NCBI GenBank assembly: GCA_945863965.1
Contig: CAMBBZ010000006.1
Location: 1 to 32,843 of the forward strand
Direction: 5' to 3'
Source of the DNA: Chitinophaga pinensis
Lineage (GTDB): Bacteria; Bacteroidota; Bacteroidia; NS11-12g; UBA955
Length of the DNA stretch: 32,843 nt
Part shown: positions 25,532 to 32,843 of the stretch, piece by piece
Layout: the number at the start of each line of letters is the position of its first letter
Numbering within the stretch: position 1 is the stretch's first letter
Made by a program: the position numbers and the translations under genes
Notes under the pieces: model-generated
Seen by the model: only the letters and a program-made list of their open reading frames with translations
Told to the model about the DNA's origin: nothing
The model's database searches: none

Positions 25532-27480
25532 TGCACCAACTATCGATTGTTATTGTTAATTATAATGTAAAACATTTCCTGGAGCAGGTTTTGTATTCGG
25601 TGGAAGCGGCTTCACAGCAGTTAGATGTGGAAACATGGGTCGTTGATAACAACAGCGTAGACGGCAGTATGGAAATGGTTCATGCCAAGTTTTCATGGGT
25701 TAAAACCATTATTAATAAAGACAATGTTGGTTTTTCTAAAGCCAATAACCAAGCCATTCGATTGAGCGATAGTACGTATGTGCTGTTGTTGAATCCCGAT
25801 ACGGTTTTGCAAGAAGATACGTTGAGTAAATGCCTCGATTACATGGACACCCATGCCCATGTTGGCGGGTTAGGCGTGCGCATGATCGATGGTAAAGGGT
25901 GTTTTTTGCCGGAAAGCAAACGGGGTTTGCCTACTCCTAAAGCGGCGTTTTATAAAATGTCGGGCTTAGCCGCGCTATTCCCAAAATCTAAGGAATTCGG
26001 CCGTTATCATATGAAATATGCCTCTGAATTTCAAACCCATGAGGTTGATGTATTAGCGGGGGCCTTCATGATGTTGCGCAGTGCTATGCTTTCTGAAATT
26101 GGCTTATTGGATGAACAATTTTTTATGTACGGGGAAGATATTGATCTTTCCTACCGCATTACGTTAGCCGGGTATAAAAATGTGTATTTTTCAGATACTA
26201 CGATTATCCATTACAAAGGCGAGAGTACTAAGAAAAAGTCGGTCAACTATGTAAAGGTATTTTATAATGCAATGGTTTTATTTGCGCGAAAGCATTATTC
26301 GGCCCAACGGGCCGGCCGCTTTGCCTTTTGGATTCATATTGCGATTTATCTCAGGGCTTCATTGGCCTTAGTTTGGCGTGCGGCAAGCACGATATGGATG
26401 CCTTTTTTAGATTTTTTGCTGATTTATTTGGGCTATTTCGGCATCGCGCGGTATTGGGAGGCCTTTCATAAATTTGTCCCTAATTTTTATCCGCCTGAAT
26501 ATTATTGGTTGCACATACCTATTTATGTGCTCATGGCCTTATTCGCCGTTTATATATCGGGAGGCTATGATAAACCTTTTCGAGCATACCGTGTTTTTCG
26601 CGGTACCCTTGCCGGTTCCTTGGTTTTATTTGCCGCTTATGCCTTTTTCCCTAAGGATCTGCAATTTTCAAGGGCTATTTTAGCTTTGGGAAGCGCATGG
26701 GCCATCGGTGGTACCCTTTTAATGCGCTGGTTTTATGAACGCCTGCATGTGGGACAAGTTGAAATGACTCGCCTGCAACAGAAACGCATTATTTTGGTCG
26801 CTGGAATCAAAGAAAGTAAGCGTATTGTTGATTTGTTGAATAAAAGCGAAGTATCGCATCAATTGTTGGGTTCTGTGAATCCTCAAGAATCCAAAGAAAT
26901 CGCCTTTGTAGGTCATATTGGCCAACTCAGTGAGGTGGTAGAGATTTATGCAGCCAATACCATTATATTTAGTTCCAAAGACGTTTCGAATACCCGAATA
27001 ATAGAGGTAATGTCGGCTTTTGCAGACCAAAACATTCAGTTAAAAATAGCCCCAAACAAAGGGGAATTTATCATTGGGTCTAGTAGCAAAAACGATCCCG
27101 GCGAATTATTTACCCTAGAAGTTCACTACGCATTGGCCGAGTCTTATTACAAGCGGCGCAAACGTATTTTTGACATATTGGTTGCTGTGGGTTTAATCGC
27201 TTTCATGCCTTTTGGGATGTTCTTTTTATTAAGTGAACGGTGGCGGATTTTGTATGCAAACATTTTCGCGGTTTTGATTGGTAGAAAAACCTGGGTAAGT
27301 TATCAAGGACTACACTCGGCTGCATTTTTGCCGAAGCTACGCCAAGGGGTGGTATGGGCTAGTGGTCCGTGGACTGAAACTACTTTCGAGGCCGATGTGA
27401 ATCATGTGTATGCCAAAGAGTATGAGGTGGGTAAAGACTTACAACTGCTTATCAATTATATTCGGGGGAGGAAACAATGA
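25531..27480 (+). CDS. Family 2 glycosyltransferase fused to polyprenyl-glycosylphosphotransferase-like membrane/Rossmann region
   Basis: GT2 N-terminus (SIVIVNYNVKHFLEQVLYSVE, VDNNSVDGS, NKDNVGFSKANNQ, LLNPDTVL, DIDLSYR). TM segments with ISGGYDKPFRAYRVFRG, Rossmann-like RIILVAGIKESKRIVDLL...GHIGQLSEVV, then YYKRRKRIFDILVAVGLIAFMP. Confidence 0.8.
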   Translation: MHQLSIVIVNYNVKHFLEQVLYSVEAASQQLDVETWVVDNNSVDGSMEMVHAKFSWVKTIINKDNVGFSKANNQAIRLSDSTYVLLLNPDTVLQEDTLSKCLDYMDTHAHVGGLGVRMIDGKGCFLPESKRGLPTPKAAFYKMSGLAALFPKSKEFGRYHMKYASEFQTHEVDVLAGAFMMLRSAMLSEIGLLDEQFFMYGEDIDLSYRITLAGYKNVYFSDTTIIHYKGESTKKKSVNYVKVFYNAMVLFARKHYSAQRAGRFAFWIHIAIYLRASLALVWRAASTIWMPFLDFLLIYLGYFGIARYWEAFHKFVPNFYPPEYYWLHIPIYVLMALFAVYISGGYDKPFRAYRVFRGTLAGSLVLFAAYAFFPKDLQFSRAILALGSAWAIGGTLLMRWFYERLHVGQVEMTRLQQKRIILVAGIKESKRIVDLLNKSEVSHQLLGSVNPQESKEIAFVGHIGQLSEVVEIYAANTIIFSSKDVSNTRIIEVMSAFADQNIQLKIAPNKGEFIIGSSSKNDPGELFTLEVHYALAESYYKRRKRIFDILVAVGLIAFMPFGMFFLLSERWRILYANIFAVLIGRKTWVSYQGLHSAAFLPKLRQGVVWASGPWTETTFEADVNHVYAKEYEVGKDLQLLINYIRGRKQ

Positions 27481-28667
27481 TTTCTAAGAACAATATCAAT
27501 GCCTTTGAAGTCCGTAAATTTATCAAGATAATTTTATTGTTGTTAGCGGTATTAATTAGCATCCTAACGCTGTATTTATCGCAGCGTTTGGTGAATAAAA
27601 TTGCCGTTGAAGAAACAAAAAAAATGGAAATTTGGGCCGATGCGGAGCGCATTTTATCGGATCCCGATGCTCAGGGCGATTTGGGTTTTGAGCTAAAGAT
27701 AATCCAATCGAATGAAACAATTCCTGCGATACTCGTAAGTGAAACCGGTCGTATCATTCAGTATATAAATATCGGAAACGAGAAAAAAGCGCTTAGTGAT
27801 GAACAATTGCAGGAAATCCTAAAAGGTTTTTCGGAAGAAAATACCGCGATACGCATTCCAATCGATGAACAAACTACCTACCGGGTATACTATGGAAAAA
27901 GCAGTGTGTTGAAGCAGTTGGAATACTATCCGTACATGGTTTTGGCAATAGTGGGCTTATTTGTACTCGTTAGCTATTCTGCCTTTTCGTATTCTACCCG
28001 TTCTGAACAAAATCAAGTTTGGGTGGGACTTGCCAAGGAAACGGCGCACCAATTGGGAACCCCAATTTCAAGTTTAATGGGTTGGGTTACGTGCATAGAA
28101 AACGATATAATTCCCGATAATGCCGCCGAAGAAATGAAAAAAGATGTTGATCGGTTAAAGATTATAACAGAACGATTTTCCAAAATCGGGTCGGAGCCTA
28201 TTTTAAAAGTTTGTGACTTCAATCGGGTAGTTAGGGAGTCCTTAGAATATATGGAATCCAGAATTGGTAGGGGTGTTGCATTCGATTGGGATATTCCCCA
28301 AGAGCCCTTATCTGTAATGATGAACGTGAATTTATTTCAGTGGGTTATTGAGAATTTAGTAAAAAACAGTGTTGATGCCATGGATGGAAGCGGTGCGCTT
28401 CGTTGTATTGTAGAATCCAAAAACAACAAAGTATTTATGGATATTACGGATACAGGAAAAGGCATTTCAAGAAGCCAAGTAAAAGATATTTTTAAGCCAG
28501 GTTTTACTACGAAAAAGCGGGGCTGGGGCCTTGGTCTTTCTTTAGCGAAACGGATTGTTGAAGATTATCACGAAGGGCTTATTTTTGTAAAAGAGAGCAC
28601 GCCGTTTAAGCGCACAACGATACGCGTTCAATTAAGTTTGGCTGCTGATTGGAAGGAGATCCAATGA
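27477..28667 (+). CDS. Membrane sensor histidine kinase
   Basis: Two TM segments; H-box AKETAHQLGTPISSLMGWV; N-box NLVKNSVDAMDG; DTGKGI; GWGLGLSLAKRIVEDYH. Confidence 0.9.
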   Translation: MISKNNINAFEVRKFIKIILLLLAVLISILTLYLSQRLVNKIAVEETKKMEIWADAERILSDPDAQGDLGFELKIIQSNETIPAILVSETGRIIQYINIGNEKKALSDEQLQEILKGFSEENTAIRIPIDEQTTYRVYYGKSSVLKQLEYYPYMVLAIVGLFVLVSYSAFSYSTRSEQNQVWVGLAKETAHQLGTPISSLMGWVTCIENDIIPDNAAEEMKKDVDRLKIITERFSKIGSEPILKVCDFNRVVRESLEYMESRIGRGVAFDWDIPQEPLSVMMNVNLFQWVIENLVKNSVDAMDGSGALRCIVESKNNKVFMDITDTGKGISRSQVKDIFKPGFTTKKRGWGLGLSLAKRIVEDYHEGLIFVKESTPFKRTTIRVQLSLAADWKEIQ

Positions 28668-29155
28668 TATTAAGAATTCAAACATTATACCTGTTTTTAG
28701 TATTTGCTTTGGGATTCATGCTGTTTATGCAAAATCCGATTGTGAACGAAATTATGTACCGGGATGGGAAAGCAATTTTTATTGAGTTTTCACAGTTTTG
28801 GAGTGAAGCGAGGGTGTTCAAAGATTCTGCACAACCTGTTTGGTCAATCAATTATGGTCACTTGAGTATGTTAATGGTACTATCGTTGAGTTGTTTGGTG
28901 GCTATTTTTCTTCCGCGTGCACCCAAGATACAATTCTTATTGTGTTTGATATCGCTTTTTTTGACTATATGCTTAACAATCAGCTTGTTACTTCGGTTTC
29001 AAATTCGATTGACAGAAATTGGACACGGTTTAATTGATTCTGTAGAAACGCCGCATATGCTTTGGCTTGGATTGCTTTTGGCTTTCCAAATTTCGGTTTT
29101 GCGATTTTTATGGGCAGAAACAAAAAAGAATCGACTTTCGGATTTAGTCGATTAA
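28664..29155 (+). CDS. DUF4293 family membrane protein
   Basis: MILRIQTLYLFLVFALGFMLFMQNPI start and four TM helices; ATG at 28664 overlaps the kinase stop (ATGA). Confidence 0.75.
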   Translation: MILRIQTLYLFLVFALGFMLFMQNPIVNEIMYRDGKAIFIEFSQFWSEARVFKDSAQPVWSINYGHLSMLMVLSLSCLVAIFLPRAPKIQFLLCLISLFLTICLTISLLLRFQIRLTEIGHGLIDSVETPHMLWLGLLLAFQISVLRFLWAETKKNRLSDLVD

Positions 29156-29571
29156 TCCTCTCCGTAATAATCTACAAAATTATTCTGGGTTTCCCACAGG
29201 GTTATTTTATGCAGTAAAGCTCCGTTTGGAAGGTGTGGTTGGATGCGTTCCCAAATGGCAACCACAACGTTTTCAATAGAGGGCATTATGCCCTCAAGCC
29301 ATGGAACATCAAGGTTTAAATTTTGATGGTCTAGGGGATCTATAACCTCGCGTTCAATAATTTTTTTGAGATCTTTTAGGTCCATCACCAATCCTGTTTT
29401 AGGATTGGGCTGGCCCTTAACGCAAACAAATAGTTCAAAGTTATGACCATGAAAATGTGGATTGGCACATTTTCCAAATAAAGTCAAATTTTCAGCTTCG
29501 GTGAGATTGGCATTCCAAAGCTGGTGGGCCGCATTGAAGTGGGCTTTCCGTGTGATATACAGGGTTGGCAT
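29152..29571 (-). CDS. queD: 6-carboxytetrahydropterin synthase / 6-pyruvoyl-tetrahydropterin synthase family (QueD-like)
   Basis: FNAAHQL, FGKCANPHFHGHNFELFV, LVMDLKDLKKII, DHQNLN, PSIENVVVAIWERI. Confidence 0.88.
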   Translation of the reverse strand: MPTLYITRKAHFNAAHQLWNANLTEAENLTLFGKCANPHFHGHNFELFVCVKGQPNPKTGLVMDLKDLKKIIEREVIDPLDHQNLNLDVPWLEGIMPSIENVVVAIWERIQPHLPNGALLHKITLWETQNNFVDYYGED

Positions 29572-29584
29572 TTATAGCTCAAAG

Positions 29585-30739
29585 TTAAACGGACATGGGG
29601 GAATTTTCGCCGTACCATTGCGTGAGTTTTTCAACGGTTGTTTCGATTTCAGCAGCTGTGTTAAATTTCCCAAAGCTAAAGCGCACGGTTGTTCGATTGG
29701 AATTGGGACGAATATTTTGGATAACGTGGCTTCCACCAACGGATCCACTGGAACAAGCACTACCGCCGCTGGCTGAAATACCCGCGATGTCTAAATTGAA
29801 TAGTAACATGGAACCCGCATCTGAGGGAGGGAACGAAACGCTCAGTACCGTATAGAGGCAGTTTCCTGTTGGATCGCCGTTGAATTCGATGCCTGGTATA
29901 CGTTCAGACAGCAGTTGCATCATTTGATTTTTGAGTGCGTGAATCGTTTCTTTCTTTTCCTCGAGGTGCGCATAACTGATTTCTAGGGCTTTGGTCATGC
30001 CTACAATTCCGTATACGTTTTCAGTTCCACCGCGCAATTCACGTTCTTGAGACCCACCGGTGATTTCTGCCGGAATTCGAATCTTTTTGTTCACGTACAA
30101 GAAGCCGACTCCCTTGGGACCGTTAAATTTATGGGCAGCGGCACAGAGAAAGTCAACATGGTCGCGACTCAAATCAAAGGGGAAATGCCCCATAGTTTGT
30201 ACGGTATCGCAATGGAAAATGCCGTTGTATTGATGAATTAAGGCCCCGATAGAGTCCAATTCGATCATGTTGCCGATTTCGTTATTGGCATGCATGAGGC
30301 TCACTAAGGGTTTTTTGCATTGTTTCAAAAGTTCCTCTAGGTGTTGTTCGTCGATATGACCGTTGCTATGAACGCGCACCCAATGGAGGGGAATGCCTTT
30401 TTGGGCTGAAATTTCTTCAACGGTATGGGTTACGGCATGGTGTTCAATGGGGGAAGAAATGATGGCATCGATTTCTAAATTTAATGCGGCACCGCGTAAG
30501 GCGAGGTTATCGGCTTCGGTTCCACCCGAGGTGAAAAATATTTCTGATGCTTTGCAGTGGAGCCATTTGGCAATTTGGCTGCGGCATTCTTCTATTATGT
30601 TTTTCGCTTTACGTCCGTGGCCGTGGGTGGAGCTTGGATTTCCATAATGGTCTTTCATTATCAAAACCATGGCTTCGATTACGCTCGGATCGAGAGGGGT
30701 GGTTGCGGCATTGTCGAGGTAGATTCGATTCTCGTTCAT
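29585..30739 (-). CDS. Cysteine desulfurase (NifS/IscS family, PLP-dependent)
   Basis: YLDNAATTPLDPSVIEAM, FTSGGTEADNLAL, AAHKFNGPKGVGFLYV, SGGSACSSGSVGGSHV. Confidence 0.92.
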   Translation of the reverse strand: MNENRIYLDNAATTPLDPSVIEAMVLIMKDHYGNPSSTHGHGRKAKNIIEECRSQIAKWLHCKASEIFFTSGGTEADNLALRGAALNLEIDAIISSPIEHHAVTHTVEEISAQKGIPLHWVRVHSNGHIDEQHLEELLKQCKKPLVSLMHANNEIGNMIELDSIGALIHQYNGIFHCDTVQTMGHFPFDLSRDHVDFLCAAAHKFNGPKGVGFLYVNKKIRIPAEITGGSQERELRGGTENVYGIVGMTKALEISYAHLEEKKETIHALKNQMMQLLSERIPGIEFNGDPTGNCLYTVLSVSFPPSDAGSMLLFNLDIAGISASGGSACSSGSVGGSHVIQNIRPNSNRTTVRFSFGKFNTAAEIETTVEKLTQWYGENSPMSV

Positions 30740-30740
30740 T

Positions 30741-31637
30741 TTATAGTTGGTTATTATGGTGCAGATAACTCATGAATTTATAGCACAACTTGGCCATAGT
30801 AAATTCGGTAAGGGTATCGTGCTCTCTGGGGGCAATTTCGACAATATCGAATCCAATTACGTTCTTTTGTTTGGCTATGGTTCTTAAAAGGTCTAAACCT
30901 TGAAACCAAGTTAATCCACCGGGCTCTGCGGTGCCTACGGCTGGGGCAACGGAAGGGTCGAAACCATCGGCGTCGATCGTTACATATACATTTTCACCTA
31001 AAGCAGCTATGCATTCTTGAATCCAATTTGGATTTTGGTGAATTTGGTGGGCGTACCAAGTTTGGATACTTGGGGCCGATTTTCGCAATTCCGCTTCTTC
31101 ACGGCATTGGGCTCTTATACCAACCTGCACCATCGGGATGCCCATATCGTGAACACGTGCCATTACCGAAGCATGCGAATACGGGTTGTCTTGATAGGCG
31201 GCGCGCAAATCGGAGTGTGCATCGATTTGCAAGACACACATATCGGGGTATTTTTCTTTAAATGCGGATACAATTCCTCCGGTTACGGTATGTTCTGCAC
31301 CCAAAGAGATTACAAATTTATTTTGGTTTAATAGCTCGCGCGTTTGATTGCTGATACACGCCATAGCTTCCGCATTAACAGCGCCTTTAAAGTCGAGTTC
31401 CTCAAGGGTGGCAACGCCCGTTTTAAGGTAGCACTCGGTGTCTGTTTCTTCGTCGTAAAACTCCACGTAATGGGAGGCTTCTATGATGGCTTTAGGACCT
31501 TTGAAAGATCCTTCGTGGTAACTGGAGGTATGCTCGTAAGGCAGCAGCTGAATGGCTACTTTAGAGTTTTCAATTTGGGTCAGTTCGGCTTCAGGTGGGG
31601 CCAAAAAGGCGCGATCGGCAGACAATGTTTTAATCAT
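30741..31637 (-). CDS. speB: Agmatinase / arginase-family ureohydrolase
   Basis: LGAEHTVTGG, QIDAHSDLRAAYQDNPYSHASVMARV, VTIDADGFDPSVAPAVGTAEPGGLTW. Confidence 0.88.
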   Translation of the reverse strand: MIKTLSADRAFLAPPEAELTQIENSKVAIQLLPYEHTSSYHEGSFKGPKAIIEASHYVEFYDEETDTECYLKTGVATLEELDFKGAVNAEAMACISNQTRELLNQNKFVISLGAEHTVTGGIVSAFKEKYPDMCVLQIDAHSDLRAAYQDNPYSHASVMARVHDMGIPMVQVGIRAQCREEAELRKSAPSIQTWYAHQIHQNPNWIQECIAALGENVYVTIDADGFDPSVAPAVGTAEPGGLTWFQGLDLLRTIAKQKNVIGFDIVEIAPREHDTLTEFTMAKLCYKFMSYLHHNNQL

Positions 31638-31646
31638 AGTCTACGA

Positions 31647-32207
31647 TTATTTTACCCGTTCCATGTACGTGCCGGTGCGCGTATCGATTTTGATTTTCTC
31701 GCCGATATCTACGAACAAGGGCACCATAACTTGAGCGCCTGTTTCAAGGGTAGCGGGTTTAAGGGTGTTGGTGGCGGTATCTCCTTTAACACCAGGTTCG
31801 GTGTAGGTAACTTCTAATACTACGCTCTGTGGGGCATCTGCAGACACGGCGGTTTCGCCTTCAAACGCAATCGTTACCGTGTCGCCTTCTTTCATGAACT
31901 TGGCGCCTTCGCCAAATAAGTGTTTAGAAATTGGAATTTGATCATAATTTTCATTATTCATACAAACGAAGGCGTCGCCTTCTTCGTACAAGTATTGTAA
32001 ATCGTGGGTTTCAACGCGTAAAATTTCTACGGTTTCCCCGCTACGGAATCTATTTTCTGCTGATTTTCCGTCTCTTACACGGCGCATTTTTGCTTGATAA
32101 AAAGCACGTAAATTACCGGGGGTACGGTGTTGCCAATCTGTTATCTGACATAATTCCCCGTTATAACGGATAAAAACGCCCACGGATACATCTGCTGTTG
32201 TTGCCAT
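31647..32207 (-). CDS. efp: Elongation factor P
   Basis: MATTADVSVGVFIRYNGELCQITDWQHRTPGNLRAFYQAKMRRV...VTYTEPGVKGDTATNTLKPATLETGAQVMVPLFVDIGEKIKIDTRTGTYMERVK. ATG at 32207; the track ORF extends to 32294. Confidence 0.94.
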   Translation of the reverse strand: MATTADVSVGVFIRYNGELCQITDWQHRTPGNLRAFYQAKMRRVRDGKSAENRFRSGETVEILRVETHDLQYLYEEGDAFVCMNNENYDQIPISKHLFGEGAKFMKEGDTVTIAFEGETAVSADAPQSVVLEVTYTEPGVKGDTATNTLKPATLETGAQVMVPLFVDIGEKIKIDTRTGTYMERVK

Positions 32208-32215
32208 AATTAAAG

Positions 32216-32223
32216 CAAAATTA
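32216..32223 (-). promoter_or_regulatory. Putative -7 box (TAATTTTG) for the efp operon
   Basis: CAAAATTA on + strand, 8 nt before the efp ATG. Confidence 0.4.
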
Positions 32224-32327
32224 CTAAAAAGCGGTGAAAGTCGACTTTTTCTATTTACGCATCGTTTTTTCCATCTCTTTTTTGGGGGAAGCAATCAAGT
32301 GTCCGAATAAGATATTATGCTTTGGCT

Positions 32328-32843
32328 TTAGTCGTTTTTATAGGAAAGTTCAACCCCGTATCGCCGTATGGTTCGATTAATGAGTTGTTGGCGGCGGCGA
32401 GAAATTCGGTGATTGATTCCGCAGGTGCGGGGGCAGGGTAACATAGAGGCAATATTGATGCATTGTTGATAGCTAAGCTGTTGGGCTTGAGTATCGTAAT
32501 AGTAACGCGCTGCCTCGGAAATGCCAAAGGCGCCTCGGCCCATTTCCACTACATTTATATACACTTCCAAAATGCGGGCTTTGTTCCAAAGTAATTCCAT
32601 CCAGAAGGTCATGTATGTTTCTAATCCTTTACGGAGCCAACTCCGGCCTTCCCAAAGAAAAATGTTTTTCGCTGTTTGTTGGCTGATGGTGCTGGCGCCT
32701 CTTTTGGTTTTTCCTCTTTTATTATGCTCGAGGGCTTTTTCAATGGCTTCAAAATCAAATCCGCTGTGTTGAAAGAAGCGTTGGTCTTCGGCCGCTATAA
32801 CTGCTTTTTCAAAGATATCGGGTATTTCGTTTAGGGATAACCA
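32328..32843 (-). CDS. mtgA: Monofunctional biosynthetic peptidoglycan transglycosylase (GT51), truncated at the window edge
   Basis: Reading the frame to the edge gives WLSLNEIPDIFEKAVIAAEDQRFFQHSGFDFEAIEKALEHNKRGKTKRGASTISQQTAKNIFLWEGRSWLRKGLETYMTFWMELLWNKARILEVYINVVEMGRGAFG. The track ORF begins only at an internal Met. Confidence 0.92.
   Translation of the reverse strand, partial: WLSLNEIPDIFEKAVIAAEDQRFFQHSGFDFEAIEKALEHNKRGKTKRGASTISQQTAKNIFLWEGRSWLRKGLETYMTFWMELLWNKARILEVYINVVEMGRGAFGISEAARYYYDTQAQQLSYQQCINIASMLPCPRTCGINHRISRRRQQLINRTIRRYGVELSYKND

Noticed and set aside
32208-32294. N-terminal extension of EF-P
   Set aside because: MATTADV at 32207 is the standard EF-P start and a TAATTTTG box lies just upstream of it.
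1-32843. CRISPR arrays, prophage, transposase, toxin-antitoxin or restriction system
   Set aside because: No regularly spaced direct repeats, integrase/transposase motifs or paired small toxin/antitoxin ORFs were seen on either strand.

Overview
The window is a gene-dense chromosomal segment that looks like Bacteroidetes (Flavobacteriales/Cryomorphaceae-like). The support is a T9SS C-terminal sorting domain, TAnnTTTG-type -7 promoter boxes, DUF4293 and Omp28 families, and a lamin-tail-domain protein. Most of it is housekeeping: dusB, trhO, rplM-rpsI-rpsB-tsf, pyrH, rpsT, a menaquinone thioesterase/isochorismate synthase pair, thiolase, tsaB, a trpG/pabA-like gene, dxs, prmC, panD, recR, queD-like, cysteine desulfurase, agmatinase, efp and mtgA (cut by the right edge). 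I saw no rRNA, tRNA, CRISPR array, phage or transposon. The items most worth following up are: (1) a small AT-hook / coiled-coil / C-terminal-domain DNA-binding protein behind a ~21% GC promoter with AT-only inverted repeats; (2) a GT2 glycosyltransferase fused to what looks like a polyprenyl-glycosylphosphotransferase scaffold with its catalytic core missing, in a translationally coupled operon with recR, an HQ-type histidine kinase and DUF4293; (3) an EF-P whose loop tip reads TPGNLRAF, with no canonical Lys, heading an EF-P/agmatinase/cysteine desulfurase/QueD operon; (4) a recurring TAnnTTTG box only 5-8 nt before start codons, implying near-leaderless mRNAs, with palindromic overlapping divergent promoters. 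No unmistakable new defence or mobile system is visible. All calls come from reading the sequence; no database search was run.
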